Notes under the pieces: generated by a model
Told to the model about the DNA's origin: nothing
The model's input: the letters and a program-made list of their open reading frames with translations, nothing else
Database searches by the model: none
Position numbers and translations under genes: made by a program
Source: Actinobacteria bacterium HGW-Actinobacteria-1
GTDB lineage: Bacteria; Actinomycetota; Coriobacteriia; Anaerosomatales; Anaerosomataceae
DNA length: 64,000 nt
NCBI GenBank assembly: GCA_002841355.1
Contig: PHFB01000008.1
Coordinates: forward strand, 1 to 64,000
Direction: 5' to 3'
Shown here: piece by piece, positions 8,078-16,566 of the stretch
Numbering within the stretch: the stretch's first letter is position 1
Layout: each line of letters opens with the position of its first letter

Positions 8078-9615
8078 CCGGCGCCGCACCCATCGGCACG
8101 CGTCGACGGTGGCGCGATTCGCTCGGCTTCCGGTTTGTCGCGCTGATGATCGTTGGCGAGGTCGCTTTCGGTATAGCGCTGGCTCTGGTCGTCGGACTCA
8201 TCGGTGTTCGCCTGGTCGCCGAGCAGCGCGTGCAGGCGCTTGAGGATGTGAGCGGAGTCATCGCGGCGTCGCTCATGCCCGTCATAGCGGATCAGGACCA
8301 GGTTGCGCTGAAAGCCCAGCTCAGGAGTATCGTTTCGCTCGGTCAGACGTACCAGATCGACAGCGTGCGTATCGATGACAGCGCCGGATCGTTGCTTGCA
8401 GAGACTGGCGTCGATCGCTCGACTGAGCCTGTTGGGTTCTGGGACAAGACGCTGCAGCCAATCGCCGGAGCACGGACGATCGTACGTCAGGTCGTCATCG
8501 ATGGCATCGATGTGGCGACCGTGACCGTCGTGTTCGCGCCGGTCGGCTTCGGCTCCGTTCTCGCAACGCCGCTGCTTGCCGCAGCGCTGGTGGTCATCGC
8601 GGTCGGTCTCATCTCGGCACCATGGAGTGCCTGGCTCGTGCTGCGCGGCGTGATCGAGCCCGTGACGGTCCTGAGAGATGATGCTGTCGGTATCGTGCAA
8701 CGTCAGCGCGAAGGTCATCGGGTGAGTCGGCGAACTGACGAAATCGGCGAATTGGCCGCGACGCTCGACTGGATGGCCGATGAGCTCGATGCGAAGGATC
8801 AGAAGGTGCAGGAGTCGATCCGCTCGCTGCAGGAAGCGTACGCGATTGAGTCGACGATGAAGGACGAGCTTGAGCAGCACATGCGGTTGAAGTCGGATTT
8901 CGTCGCCGTCGCTTCGCACGAACTCCGCAGTCCGCTTGCGACGGTCCGCCTCTACGCCGAGATGCTCGACAGCGGCGTCTACGGCCCGCTCGGCGAGGAG
9001 AGCCGCCAGGCGGTGGCGTCGATGGTCGTTGCGGCTGCGCGATTGACGTCGATCGTCTCCGACCTCATGGATGCAGCGCTCCTCGAGCGTGGGCTGATGC
9101 CGCTCGTCGAGGCCGACGTCGATGTCGGCGCGCTCGTGCAGGCCGCGACCGCGGATGCATCGCTGCTGGCTTCACTGCGGGGCATCGATGTCGTGGTCGA
9201 CGCGGAGTGCGACACGTGCATCGTTCGCGGTGATGCGATGCGACTCAGGCAGGTGCTCGACAACCTCCTGTCGAATGCCGTGAAGTACTCGCATGATGGA
9301 GCGCGCGTCAACGTTCGCATTCGACGCACGGAGGACCGGGTCTCCATCTCGGTGGAGGACGCGGGGCGGGGGATGTCCGAAGAGGGACGCGACGCCATCT
9401 TCGAGTTGTTCGGTCGCCTCGATTCCAACGATGCCCGCGACACGGCCGGCATCGGACTTGGGCTGGCGATCGGACGACGTATCGCGTTGTCTCACAGGGG
9501 TAGACTCTATGTGGAGCGTTCGGCACCTGGATCCGGAAGCGTGTTCGTCCTTGAGCTGCCGGTGGGAACCGAAGGTATCGATGCAGGACTGGAAGCAACG
9601 GTGAGTGTGGAATGA
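8074..9615 (+). CDS. Sensor histidine kinase
   Basis: This 513-residue membrane kinase has TM1 (about 20-45), an extracytoplasmic sensor region (about 45-160), TM2 (about 165-190), a HAMP-like linker (about 190-245), a short coiled coil, a HisKA domain with phospho-accepting His282 in SHELRSPL, and an HATPase domain with an N box (DNLLSNAVKYS), a G1 box (VEDAGRGM) and GIGLGLAI. It starts at GTG 8074, overlapping the binding-protein stop by four bases, and is followed after seven bases by its likely response regulator. Stimulus detection probably involves the anchored PhnD-like protein. The regulated genes are not identifiable from the sequence. Confidence 0.93.
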   Translation: MTGAAPIGTRRRWRDSLGFRFVALMIVGEVAFGIALALVVGLIGVRLVAEQRVQALEDVSGVIAASLMPVIADQDQVALKAQLRSIVSLGQTYQIDSVRIDDSAGSLLAETGVDRSTEPVGFWDKTLQPIAGARTIVRQVVIDGIDVATVTVVFAPVGFGSVLATPLLAAALVVIAVGLISAPWSAWLVLRGVIEPVTVLRDDAVGIVQRQREGHRVSRRTDEIGELAATLDWMADELDAKDQKVQESIRSLQEAYAIESTMKDELEQHMRLKSDFVAVASHELRSPLATVRLYAEMLDSGVYGPLGEESRQAVASMVVAAARLTSIVSDLMDAALLERGLMPLVEADVDVGALVQAATADASLLASLRGIDVVVDAECDTCIVRGDAMRLRQVLDNLLSNAVKYSHDGARVNVRIRRTEDRVSISVEDAGRGMSEEGRDAIFELFGRLDSNDARDTAGIGLGLAIGRRIALSHRGRLYVERSAPGSGSVFVLELPVGTEGIDAGLEATVSVE

Positions 9616-9622
9616 GGCGCGC

Positions 9623-10354
9623 ATGAATACTGCAGCGAATGCGAAGGTCATGATCGTCGAAGATGATGCGGAACTCGTGCGTGGGCTCAAGCGCCTGCTT
9701 GAGAGCGACGGATACGAGGTCGTGCCCGCGACCGTCTCGTTGCACGCGCTTCCGCTTGCGCTGCGCGAGCAGCCGGATCTTATCGTGCTTGACGTGATGA
9801 TGCCCGGTATCGACGGGTGGGAGGTGCTTCGCAGGATTCGAGCGAGTGCGTCGATCGCCAGCACTCCAGTGATGATGTTGACTGCCAAGTCCTCGGTGGA
9901 CGATCGCGTATTCGGTCTCAGCGCGGGAGCCGACGACTACCTCACCAAACCATTTGCCCTGCGTGAGTTCAGGGCTCGCATCGATGCGCTGCTGCGTCGC
10001 AGCCGCAGCGGTCTGGAAGCGCCGGGAATCAAGCGCATGCCGGTCACGGCAGAGCGAGGTGTCGCATTCGTTGATACGAGCGACATCATGTACATCGAGG
10101 GTATGCGAAACCACTGCATGATCCACACCAGCGAGGGCGAGATGCCGAGCAGGATGAGCCTCGGCGAAGTCGAGATGCGGGCCGGGGCAGGCCTCATGCG
10201 CGTCCACCGCTCGTACATCGTCAACCTGGACGCCGTGCGCGGCTGCCACTGGGCGACCAAGTCGGCGTTCGTGCTCAGCCTGAAGGATGGTTCCGAGGTG
10301 CCGGTGAGCCGCACGCTGGTGGCGGAGGTCAGAGGAAGACTCGGGCTTTGCTGA
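9623..10354 (+). CDS. Response regulator with LytTR DNA-binding domain
   Basis: This 243-residue protein has a CheY-like receiver domain (about 8-125; acidic pair in VEDD, phospho-acceptor Asp57 in VLDVMMPG, Thr in LTAKS, Lys in TKPF) joined to a LytTR domain (about 140-240) with DIMYIEG and MRVHRSYIVNL. LytTR proteins bind promoter DNA through beta strands and often control surface or cell-density genes. The start is ATG 9623 with TGAGGCG before it; an upstream GTG at 9605 lies inside the kinase gene and has no ribosome site. It is most likely the partner of the kinase just upstream. Its end overlaps the phosphoesterase gene by seven bases. Confidence 0.92.
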   Translation: MNTAANAKVMIVEDDAELVRGLKRLLESDGYEVVPATVSLHALPLALREQPDLIVLDVMMPGIDGWEVLRRIRASASIASTPVMMLTAKSSVDDRVFGLSAGADDYLTKPFALREFRARIDALLRRSRSGLEAPGIKRMPVTAERGVAFVDTSDIMYIEGMRNHCMIHTSEGEMPSRMSLGEVEMRAGAGLMRVHRSYIVNLDAVRGCHWATKSAFVLSLKDGSEVPVSRTLVAEVRGRLGLC

Positions 10355-11133
10355 AGACGCGTCGGTTCGCGCTGTACTCGGACGTCCACGGGAACGTGAG
10401 CGCCCTTGAAGCGGTATACCAGGACATGGACGATGCCGGTGTGCTCGAGCGGTATTGTCTCGGCGATCTGGTCGGCTACGGGGCTGATCCAGCGGGCGTG
10501 ATCGAGCGCGTACGTCGAAGCGGCGACCCGGTCGTGCAGGGCAACTACGACCGCGGGGTCGGTGGGCGACTCGGCGACTGCGGCTGCTACTACGCGACTG
10601 AGCAGGCTCGCGCAGACGGCCAGGCATCGTACGACTTCACGTCCGCAAATATCGACGATGTCGATGCCGAGTGGCTTGCGGCCCTTCCAGTCGAGCTACG
10701 GTTGGAGCACCAGGGCGCTCGTGTCCTGCTGTGTCACGGCAGCCCGCGCAAGGTGAACGAGTACCTCCTTCCGGATCGAACCGATTCTCAGCTCGAGCGA
10801 CTTGCTCGCGAGGCCTCAGCAGAAGTCGTGTGTGTGGGGCACGTGCATGTCCCGTACCATCGAACGCCCGCGCCAGGCATCCACTACGTGAGCAGCGGCT
10901 CCGTCGGCAAGCCCAAGGACGGTGACCCGCGTGCATGTTGGGTCGAGCTCGTTCTTGGCGATGCCGAGGTCATGGCAGCGGTGAACGACTCGTCGGCCGC
11001 TGTGGTCGGAGCGACGGGTGTCTGGCTTGCTGCGATCGCGCATCGCGTGCCTTACGCGGTCGATGTCGAGGCTGCGGCGATGCGAGCTGCCGGTCTGCCA
11101 GAGTCGCTGGCTCGCGCCATTCTGGCGGGCTGA
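10348..11133 (+). CDS. Calcineurin-like metallophosphoesterase (YfcE type)
   Basis: This 261-residue cytoplasmic enzyme has the dinuclear-metal phosphoesterase motifs in order: SDVHGN (about residue 11), GDLVGYG (about 38), GNYDR (about 65), CHGSPR (about 129) and GHVHVPY (about 165). Such enzymes hydrolyse phosphodiesters or phosphomonoesters; the substrate cannot be told. It starts with TTG at 10348, overlapping the response-regulator gene by seven bases, with AGGAAG upstream. A C-terminal extension after about residue 200 is probably helical. Its place in a sensor operon suggests a role in signalling or phosphate metabolism, which is an inference. Confidence 0.88.
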   Translation: MLKTRRFALYSDVHGNVSALEAVYQDMDDAGVLERYCLGDLVGYGADPAGVIERVRRSGDPVVQGNYDRGVGGRLGDCGCYYATEQARADGQASYDFTSANIDDVDAEWLAALPVELRLEHQGARVLLCHGSPRKVNEYLLPDRTDSQLERLAREASAEVVCVGHVHVPYHRTPAPGIHYVSSGSVGKPKDGDPRACWVELVLGDAEVMAAVNDSSAAVVGATGVWLAAIAHRVPYAVDVEAAAMRAAGLPESLARAILAG

Positions 11134-11260
11134 CGCCGTTCGTTGCGCGCTGTCTGCAGTATGTCCAGCTCGATCAGCTAGAGTGGCGTACCATCCTCCG
11201 TTTCGGCGACGTTAACAACAGTGAAGTTCGCCGTATGTTTCTGACGGTCACGGGGGATAC

Positions 11261-11974
11261 GTGGAGCGCATCGAGCATACACTTGCGCCGTCGCCGCAGC
11301 TGCCGACAGTGTGCGTTGTGCGGCTTCAGGATCGCATCGCCGCGTACGGAGGTCTCTCCGTGCTGCTGCTCGGCGGCCCGGATGACCTCGCGGGCGCCGC
11401 GTCGCGAGTGCGGTCGGTCATCCGCAACTGCCGCAGTTTCGATTACCTGGATGAAACGGACATAGCGGACGCCGAAGCGCTCGGTATCACAGCCCTGCGA
11501 AGTGACCGGGGCGCCGGGGCCTTCGTTGATGAGCGCGTCTGGTTGTTTGGCGAAGATGCATTCGACCCGTTCCTGAACGGCATGTCACCCACCGAGTCGA
11601 CGTACCTTGCAAGTGATCGAGACGCGCTTCGCAGGGCGCTTGAGAGCACGTATGCGATGACCGACTACCGTGTGCCTGCGTGCGGATCCTTCTCGCCCTG
11701 CTGCGGCCACATGGGCGTTGAACTCGACTTCATGCGCTACTGCCTGGAGCGGTTCGAGGCGGGCGAGGAGCAGTTCGCCGAGGTTGCACGGACGTTCTTC
11801 GGCGAGCACCTTCGTGAATGGGGCGTGCTGTTCGCTGTGGTGCTGCGCGACAAGGCCCGTCACCCGGCAATGCGGTACCTGTCGTACGCGCTCGACAAGT
11901 TCATCGCAAGCGAGTCCGTCACGTTCAGACACAGTCCGCCATCGTTGTGCGTTCAGCGCGCGATGCTCGACTGA
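11261..11974 (+). CDS. TorD-like chaperone (second copy)
   Basis: This 237-residue, mostly helical protein has the central TorD-family pattern (here CCGHMGVELDFMRYCLE, then FFGEHLREWGVLFA); the second part corresponds to the family segment of the form FxxxHLxxW. Such chaperones bind Tat signal peptides of molybdo- or tungsto-enzymes. The first 100 residues diverge from the family and contain a GPDDLAGAASRVRS region. GTG 11261 follows GGGGGAT. The next gene is MoaE-like, which supports a molybdenum-cofactor link, but no oxidoreductase gene is close. It shares little sequence with the other TorD-like protein at 6290-7054. Confidence 0.65.
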   Translation: MERIEHTLAPSPQLPTVCVVRLQDRIAAYGGLSVLLLGGPDDLAGAASRVRSVIRNCRSFDYLDETDIADAEALGITALRSDRGAGAFVDERVWLFGEDAFDPFLNGMSPTESTYLASDRDALRRALESTYAMTDYRVPACGSFSPCCGHMGVELDFMRYCLERFEAGEEQFAEVARTFFGEHLREWGVLFAVVLRDKARHPAMRYLSYALDKFIASESVTFRHSPPSLCVQRAMLD

Positions 11975-11996
11975 CGCCAGCGAATCGCCTGCGGAG

Positions 11997-12002
11997 TATA
12001 AT
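11997..12002 (+). promoter_or_regulatory. Candidate -10 box (TATAAT) before the MoaE-like gene
   Basis: This is a perfect TATAAT in GC-rich surroundings, 33 bases before the ATG at 12036. No convincing -35 box is seen at normal spacing. Confidence 0.5.
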
Positions 12003-12035
12003 CGCGCCATGTCGTCGTGACGCGGGAGGTGTCGC

Positions 12036-12413
12036 ATGGAGCCCAGGAACGAGAAGCCATCGCTCGACGCGTGGCTTGCCGAGATCAAATCGGGTGGAGA
12101 CATCGCCGGCACGGGCATGTACCTCGCGCACAATGGCGTGGTCCGTGGATCATCCCGGGACGGCCGACCGGTCTCGGGGATGGTGCTCAGCGTTGACCGC
12201 GAGCGACTTCAGGAGATTCTGGCCAGCGCACGTCTGATGGAGGGCGTGACGCATGTGCGCGCCTGGGTGAACGAGGGCGAACTCGCGGTCGGAGACGACA
12301 TCATGTACGTGATCGTCGGTGGTGACATACGAGACCACGTCTTCGAGGCGCTCGGGGCTCTCGTGAGGATGATCAAGACCGAGGTCGTGACCGAGGAAGA
12401 GCTGCGCCCCTAA
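12036..12413 (+). CDS. MoaE-like molybdopterin synthase family protein
   Basis: This 125-residue protein aligns by eye with the large subunit of molybdopterin synthase. Matching blocks are YLAHNGVVRG...GRPVSG (for the family VxFxGxVR...G), NEGELAVGDDIMYV (for IGELxxGDxxV), and the C-terminal DHVFEALGALVRMIKTE helix. The first catalytic-region lysine (MIKTE) appears kept. The second lysine of the usual WK motif is missing, and the HR pair before GEL is replaced. It may therefore be a divergent MoaE or have another role. ATG 12036 has GAGGTG upstream. Its stop overlaps that of the convergent GGDEF gene. Confidence 0.62.
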   Translation: MEPRNEKPSLDAWLAEIKSGGDIAGTGMYLAHNGVVRGSSRDGRPVSGMVLSVDRERLQEILASARLMEGVTHVRAWVNEGELAVGDDIMYVIVGGDIRDHVFEALGALVRMIKTEVVTEEELRP

Positions 12414-14089
12414 GGCAGCAGCACGCCGGAGTCGGCGAAGCGGAACGGCGTTCCTTCGTTCTTCGACGCGTACATCGCCATGTCCGCCGCACACATCAGT
12501 TCGCTAAACGAGCGGCCATCCGCGGGGTAGAAGGCGATGCCGATGCTTAGGTCGATCGGCACGGCGCCCCTGTCGGTGAGTACCGGGTCCTCGATGGCCT
12601 GCGTCATCTTCCGTGCTACGAGTGCAGCGGCTTTGCGGGAGTTCACCCGCGGAAGCAACACGGTGAACTCGTCGCCGCCGAGGCGGGCGACGGTGTCGCT
12701 GCGACGCACGACCGACTGCAGCCGCTGCGCGACTTCCGAAAGCAGCTTGTCTCCGATGGCATGGCCGAGCGTGTCGTTGACGATCTTGAAGTCGTTCATG
12801 TCCATGAACATCACCGCGAAGCTGCTGTCGTCGCGCTCGGCGTGGCTGATGGCGACGGCGAGGCGGTCGTCGAACAGGGCGCGATTGGGGAGTCCGGTCA
12901 GCATGTCGTAGTACGCCATCTTCCGAATCGTGTCCTCGGCGCGCTTCCGTTCGGTGATGTCATGCGCAACCGCCTGCACCGCTGGATGCCCGTGATACAT
13001 GAGCGGTGTAGACGCAATCTGGAGATCGACGCGCGAGCCATCCTTCCGGATGAAGCGGACCTCGGTCGGCTCCGACGGGCGGCGGTCGCGTGTGGTCGTG
13101 CGGAGGCGTTCCGTCGCGATTTCCACGCTGTCGGCGTCGACAAGCTGGAGTACGTGCATCCCACAGACTTCCTGTGGATCGCCATATCCGAGCAGCTGCG
13201 CGCCGGCCGGGTTCATGAACGCGATAACACCCTCGATATGCACGAGAATCAGGTCAGGGGAGAGCTCGACGAGGCTGCGGAATCGTTCCTCGGATTCACG
13301 AAGCGCTTTCTCGGCTCTGCGTCGCTCGACGATCTCCTCCTGCAAGTCCGCGTTCGACCGTTCGAGCTCGGACGTACGCTCGCTCACGTCATGTTCAAGC
13401 CGCTCGCTGTACTCTTGCAGCGCGAACTCGGCCTTCTTGATGTCGCTTATGTCCTTCGAGATCTCGACGACCGACTCGACCGTGCCATCTCCGTTGAAGA
13501 CCGGATACCACATGGTCTCGAGCCAGTGTTCGCGCCCTGACGCATTCATCTCATGTTTGACGGCGATGGCGGGCTCGCCACTGCGCAGAACCGCATCGAA
13601 GCGGCACGCCTCGCAGATGGCGTCGGAACCAAGAATCACCTCGTGGCACCTGCGTCCCACGATGTCCTTCACTTCGATGCCGGTGAGTTCCTCGGCCTTC
13701 CGATTCGCGTAGTGCACGGTAAGGTCGCTTCCAAGGATGAGGATCGCGTCCGGGTTGTTGTCGTAGACGAGCTCGAGCTTGTAGCGCTCATGGTTGAGCG
13801 CGTTGGTTGTTTGGATGTTCGCGTCGAGTTTGCGCTGCGTATACCAGGCGCCGCCGAGTACCAGGCTGGCGACGGTGATGCGCATGAGCAGCGATGCCAA
13901 ACTCGAACTCATCGTGATGCCGAAGAGCGTCACATTACCGTTCGAGATGGCGGCATGCGCAAGCGCGGATCCCAGCATGAAGATGAGAACTGCGGCGCAC
14001 GCAGCGAGAAAGAGCCGCGGCCGATGTTGCATGTCTGTACGCTCAGCGCGATTCATCGATGCGCCTTCTTCGCTGACGTCCGCCCCCAT
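12410..14089 (-). CDS. Membrane PAS-PAS-GGDEF diguanylate cyclase
   Basis: This protein of about 559 residues would make c-di-GMP. In order: two N-terminal membrane helices (about 20-45 and 55-80), a PAS domain (about 100-215) with a CEACRF cysteine motif, a coiled-coil linker (about 225-275), a second PAS domain (about 275-395), and a GGDEF domain (about 400-555). The active-site motif is intact (RLGGDEF), and RRSD six residues before it is a product-binding I-site. No EAL domain follows. I chose ATG 14089; ATG 14056 with AAGAAGG upstream is equally good and removes only eleven residues. The gene is divergent from lpdA and ends on top of the MoaE-like stop codon. Confidence 0.93.
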   Translation of the reverse strand: MGADVSEEGASMNRAERTDMQHRPRLFLAACAAVLIFMLGSALAHAAISNGNVTLFGITMSSSLASLLMRITVASLVLGGAWYTQRKLDANIQTTNALNHERYKLELVYDNNPDAILILGSDLTVHYANRKAEELTGIEVKDIVGRRCHEVILGSDAICEACRFDAVLRSGEPAIAVKHEMNASGREHWLETMWYPVFNGDGTVESVVEISKDISDIKKAEFALQEYSERLEHDVSERTSELERSNADLQEEIVERRRAEKALRESEERFRSLVELSPDLILVHIEGVIAFMNPAGAQLLGYGDPQEVCGMHVLQLVDADSVEIATERLRTTTRDRRPSEPTEVRFIRKDGSRVDLQIASTPLMYHGHPAVQAVAHDITERKRAEDTIRKMAYYDMLTGLPNRALFDDRLAVAISHAERDDSSFAVMFMDMNDFKIVNDTLGHAIGDKLLSEVAQRLQSVVRRSDTVARLGGDEFTVLLPRVNSRKAAALVARKMTQAIEDPVLTDRGAVPIDLSIGIAFYPADGRSFSELMCAADMAMYASKNEGTPFRFADSGVLLP

Positions 14090-14257
14090 GGTTTGGCCGT
14101 CCTGTAGACGGTATCGGCACGTCAGCGACCCCCCTTTAAGTATTGTGAACGTTCTCACGATTCGGTTCCCAGTGGCGGATATTTCGATTCGACAGGCGGA
14201 AGTATGCGTCGATGAAAGGTAACGCCGCGGGTGCCGGAACGCACGCAGTGACGATGG

Positions 14258-14263
14258 TACAAT
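14258..14263 (+). promoter_or_regulatory. Extended -10 promoter (TGGTACAAT) of lpdA
   Basis: TACAAT is preceded by TGG, forming an extended -10 element that can work without a strong -35. It lies 35 bases before the lpdA ATG, in the divergent intergenic region shared with the PAS-GGDEF gene. Confidence 0.55.
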
Positions 14264-14298
14264 CGTCCGACACATGAACGGTACGAGGGAGGTCTGAC

Positions 14299-15684
14299 AT
14301 GCGGATCGTAGTACTTGGCGGAGGTCCCGGCGGCTACTCGGCGGCATTCGAGGCGGCACGGCTGGGGGCCGAGGTCGTGCTCGTTGAGCGCGAGCGCCTC
14401 GGCGGCACCTGCCTCAACTGGGGCTGCATCCCCACGAAGACGATCCTGCGCTCGGCGCACATCGTCGCCGACACTCGCGCGGCAGCGACGTTCGGATTGA
14501 ATGCGACCGTCGCCAGCGTTGACATCGCGGGGCTTCGTGCTCGCAAGGAAGGCGTTGTCGACGAGCTCGTGTCGCAGATCGAAGGCAGCGCCAAGCGCCT
14601 CAAGGTGCGCGTGGTGCTCGGTGAGGGGCGCCTCGCCGCTCCCAAGACGGTCGAGGTCGCACTCGCCGATGGCGGTACCGAGCTCATCGAGGGCGACGCG
14701 GTGATCCTTGCGACCGGGTCAGTCGTCTTCAAGCTTCCGAACATCGATCACGACATGGAGGGTGTGTGGACGAGCGATGACGCCGTCTCGCTCGCCGACA
14801 TCCCCAAGGACATCGTCATCATCGGCGGTGGCGTGATCGGCCTGGAGTTCGCATGCGCGTACGCCGCCTTCGGCAGCAAGGTGACCGTTGTCGAACTCAT
14901 GGAGCAAGTGCTTCCGGGCAACGACAAGCGCGTGGTGAAGGCTACTCAGGCGGCGCTTGAGGAGATGGGCGTCGAGTTCCTGCTCGGCGATGCGGTCGAA
15001 AGCGTCGAGCGTGTGGGCGATCGCATGCGATCCACGCTCCGCAGCGGCGCTGTCATCGAGAGCGGCATCGTGATGTCGGCAGTCGGGCGCGTCCCGAACG
15101 GTCTCGGCTTCGGTCTTGAAGAGGCCGGTGTTGAGATGGACCGCCGGGCCGTGAAGGTGGACGAGCACCTGCGCACCAACCTCCCCGGCGTGTACGCGAT
15201 CGGCGATCTCATCGGCGGCATGATGCTTGCGCACGTGGCGGACGAAGAGGGCATCGTCGCAGCGCGCAACGCGGTTGTGGAGCTCAGCGGCGAGGGCCAC
15301 GCTGAGACGCTGCGCTACGACTGCATCCCGGCGTGCGTGTACACGTTCCCCAACGTCGCCGTCGTCGGCAGCAGCCGCGACAGCGCCAAAGAGCGCGGCA
15401 TCGACGCGATCCAGGCGGTCGCGAAGTTCGCCGCCAACGGGAAGGCGCTCGGCGAAGGTGAGGCTGACGGCTTTGTGCAGATCGTTGCCGAGAAGGGCAC
15501 CGGGCGAATCGTCGGCTGCCAGATCGTCGGACCACACGCGGTAGAGACCATCCACGAGATCGCGCTCGCGATGAAGCATGACATCAACGTCCGGCAGATC
15601 GCCGAGACGGTCCACGCGCACCCGACGGTCTCTGAAGTCATCAAGATGGCGTGCGCGGACGCTGCAGGAAAGTGCGGCTGCTAG
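14299..15684 (+). CDS. lpdA: Dihydrolipoyl dehydrogenase
   Basis: This 461-residue FAD/NAD flavoprotein reoxidises dihydrolipoyl groups of 2-oxoacid dehydrogenase or glycine-cleavage complexes. The FAD-binding GGGPGGYSAA (about 7-16), the redox disulfide Cys38-Cys43 (GGTCLNWGCIP), the NAD-binding GGGVIGLEFA (about 178-187) and the C-terminal HAHPT catalytic histidine motif are all present. The protein ends in a short Cys-rich tail (GKCGC). ATG 14299 follows GGGAGG. lipA starts four bases after its stop, so the enzyme and lipoate synthesis are co-expressed. No lipoylated E2 or GcvH gene is in the window. Confidence 0.95.
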   Translation: MRIVVLGGGPGGYSAAFEAARLGAEVVLVERERLGGTCLNWGCIPTKTILRSAHIVADTRAAATFGLNATVASVDIAGLRARKEGVVDELVSQIEGSAKRLKVRVVLGEGRLAAPKTVEVALADGGTELIEGDAVILATGSVVFKLPNIDHDMEGVWTSDDAVSLADIPKDIVIIGGGVIGLEFACAYAAFGSKVTVVELMEQVLPGNDKRVVKATQAALEEMGVEFLLGDAVESVERVGDRMRSTLRSGAVIESGIVMSAVGRVPNGLGFGLEEAGVEMDRRAVKVDEHLRTNLPGVYAIGDLIGGMMLAHVADEEGIVAARNAVVELSGEGHAETLRYDCIPACVYTFPNVAVVGSSRDSAKERGIDAIQAVAKFAANGKALGEGEADGFVQIVAEKGTGRIVGCQIVGPHAVETIHEIALAMKHDINVRQIAETVHAHPTVSEVIKMACADAAGKCGC

Positions 15685-15687
15685 CGC

Positions 15688-16563
15688 ATGGCGTACGAGC
15701 ACGGACAGAGCGCCAAACGCATGCCGGCCTGGATGAAGCGACCGATCGCGCGTGAGGGCAGCTACGACTCGGTGAAGGAACTCATGGAGCGACTGGAGCT
15801 CCACACCGTCTGCCAGTCGGCGAAATGCCCCAACCAGGGTGAGTGCTTCGCTTCGGGCACGGCGACGTTCCTCATCATGGGCGATGCCTGCACGCGCGGC
15901 TGTCGTTTCTGCGCTGTGGACACCCGCCAGCCGGCTCCGCTCGATCCCGAGGAGCCCGCCCGTCTCGCGGAGGCGGTCCTTGCGCTACGCATCAAGCACG
16001 CGGTCATCACGACCGTTACGCGCGACGACCTCCCCGACGGCGGCGCCGCGCACTTCGTGGCGGTCATCGCCGCAGTCCGCGACGCCTCACCCGGCACGCG
16101 CATCGAAGTGCTCACGAGCGACTTCGGCGGGCGGCTCGAAAGCGTCGACACCGTCGCCGACGCGCTTCCCGACGTCTTCAACCACAACCTCGAGACCGTA
16201 CCGCGCCTCTATACCGAGGTCCGTCCGGGCGCCGAGTATGCGCGCAGCCTCGCGGTGTTGGCCCGCGTCAGGGAGCGTCACCCAGAGATGCCGACCAAAT
16301 CCGGCCTCATGCTCGGTCTCGGCGAGACGCACGACGAAGTCGTGGCCGTCATGCGCGACCTTCGCGTGTCGGGGTGCGACATGCTCACGCTCGGCCAGTA
16401 CCTCCGCCCCAGCGCGAAGCACCTTCCGGTCGCGGAGTTCGTCACCCCCGAGGCGTTCGATGCTCTTGCTGCCGAGGCGGAAGCACTCGGCTTCTCGGCC
16501 GTTGCAAGCGCGCCGTTCGTACGTAGCAGCTATCACGCCGGCGAGATGGCTGAACGCAGCTAG
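15688..16563 (+). CDS. lipA: Lipoyl synthase
   Basis: This 291-residue radical-SAM enzyme inserts two sulfurs into protein-bound octanoate to form lipoate. Both iron-sulfur sites are visible: the auxiliary cluster CQSAKCPNQGEC (about 42-53) and the radical-SAM motif CTRGCRFC (about 68-75). The family's C-terminal RSSYHAGE, which helps ligate the auxiliary cluster, is also present. The ATG comes four bases after the lpdA stop with no clear ribosome site, so translation is probably coupled. The octanoyl-transferase LipB is not seen nearby. Confidence 0.96.
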   Translation: MAYEHGQSAKRMPAWMKRPIAREGSYDSVKELMERLELHTVCQSAKCPNQGECFASGTATFLIMGDACTRGCRFCAVDTRQPAPLDPEEPARLAEAVLALRIKHAVITTVTRDDLPDGGAAHFVAVIAAVRDASPGTRIEVLTSDFGGRLESVDTVADALPDVFNHNLETVPRLYTEVRPGAEYARSLAVLARVRERHPEMPTKSGLMLGLGETHDEVVAVMRDLRVSGCDMLTLGQYLRPSAKHLPVAEFVTPEAFDALAAEAEALGFSAVASAPFVRSSYHAGEMAERS

Positions 16564-16566
16564 GGC

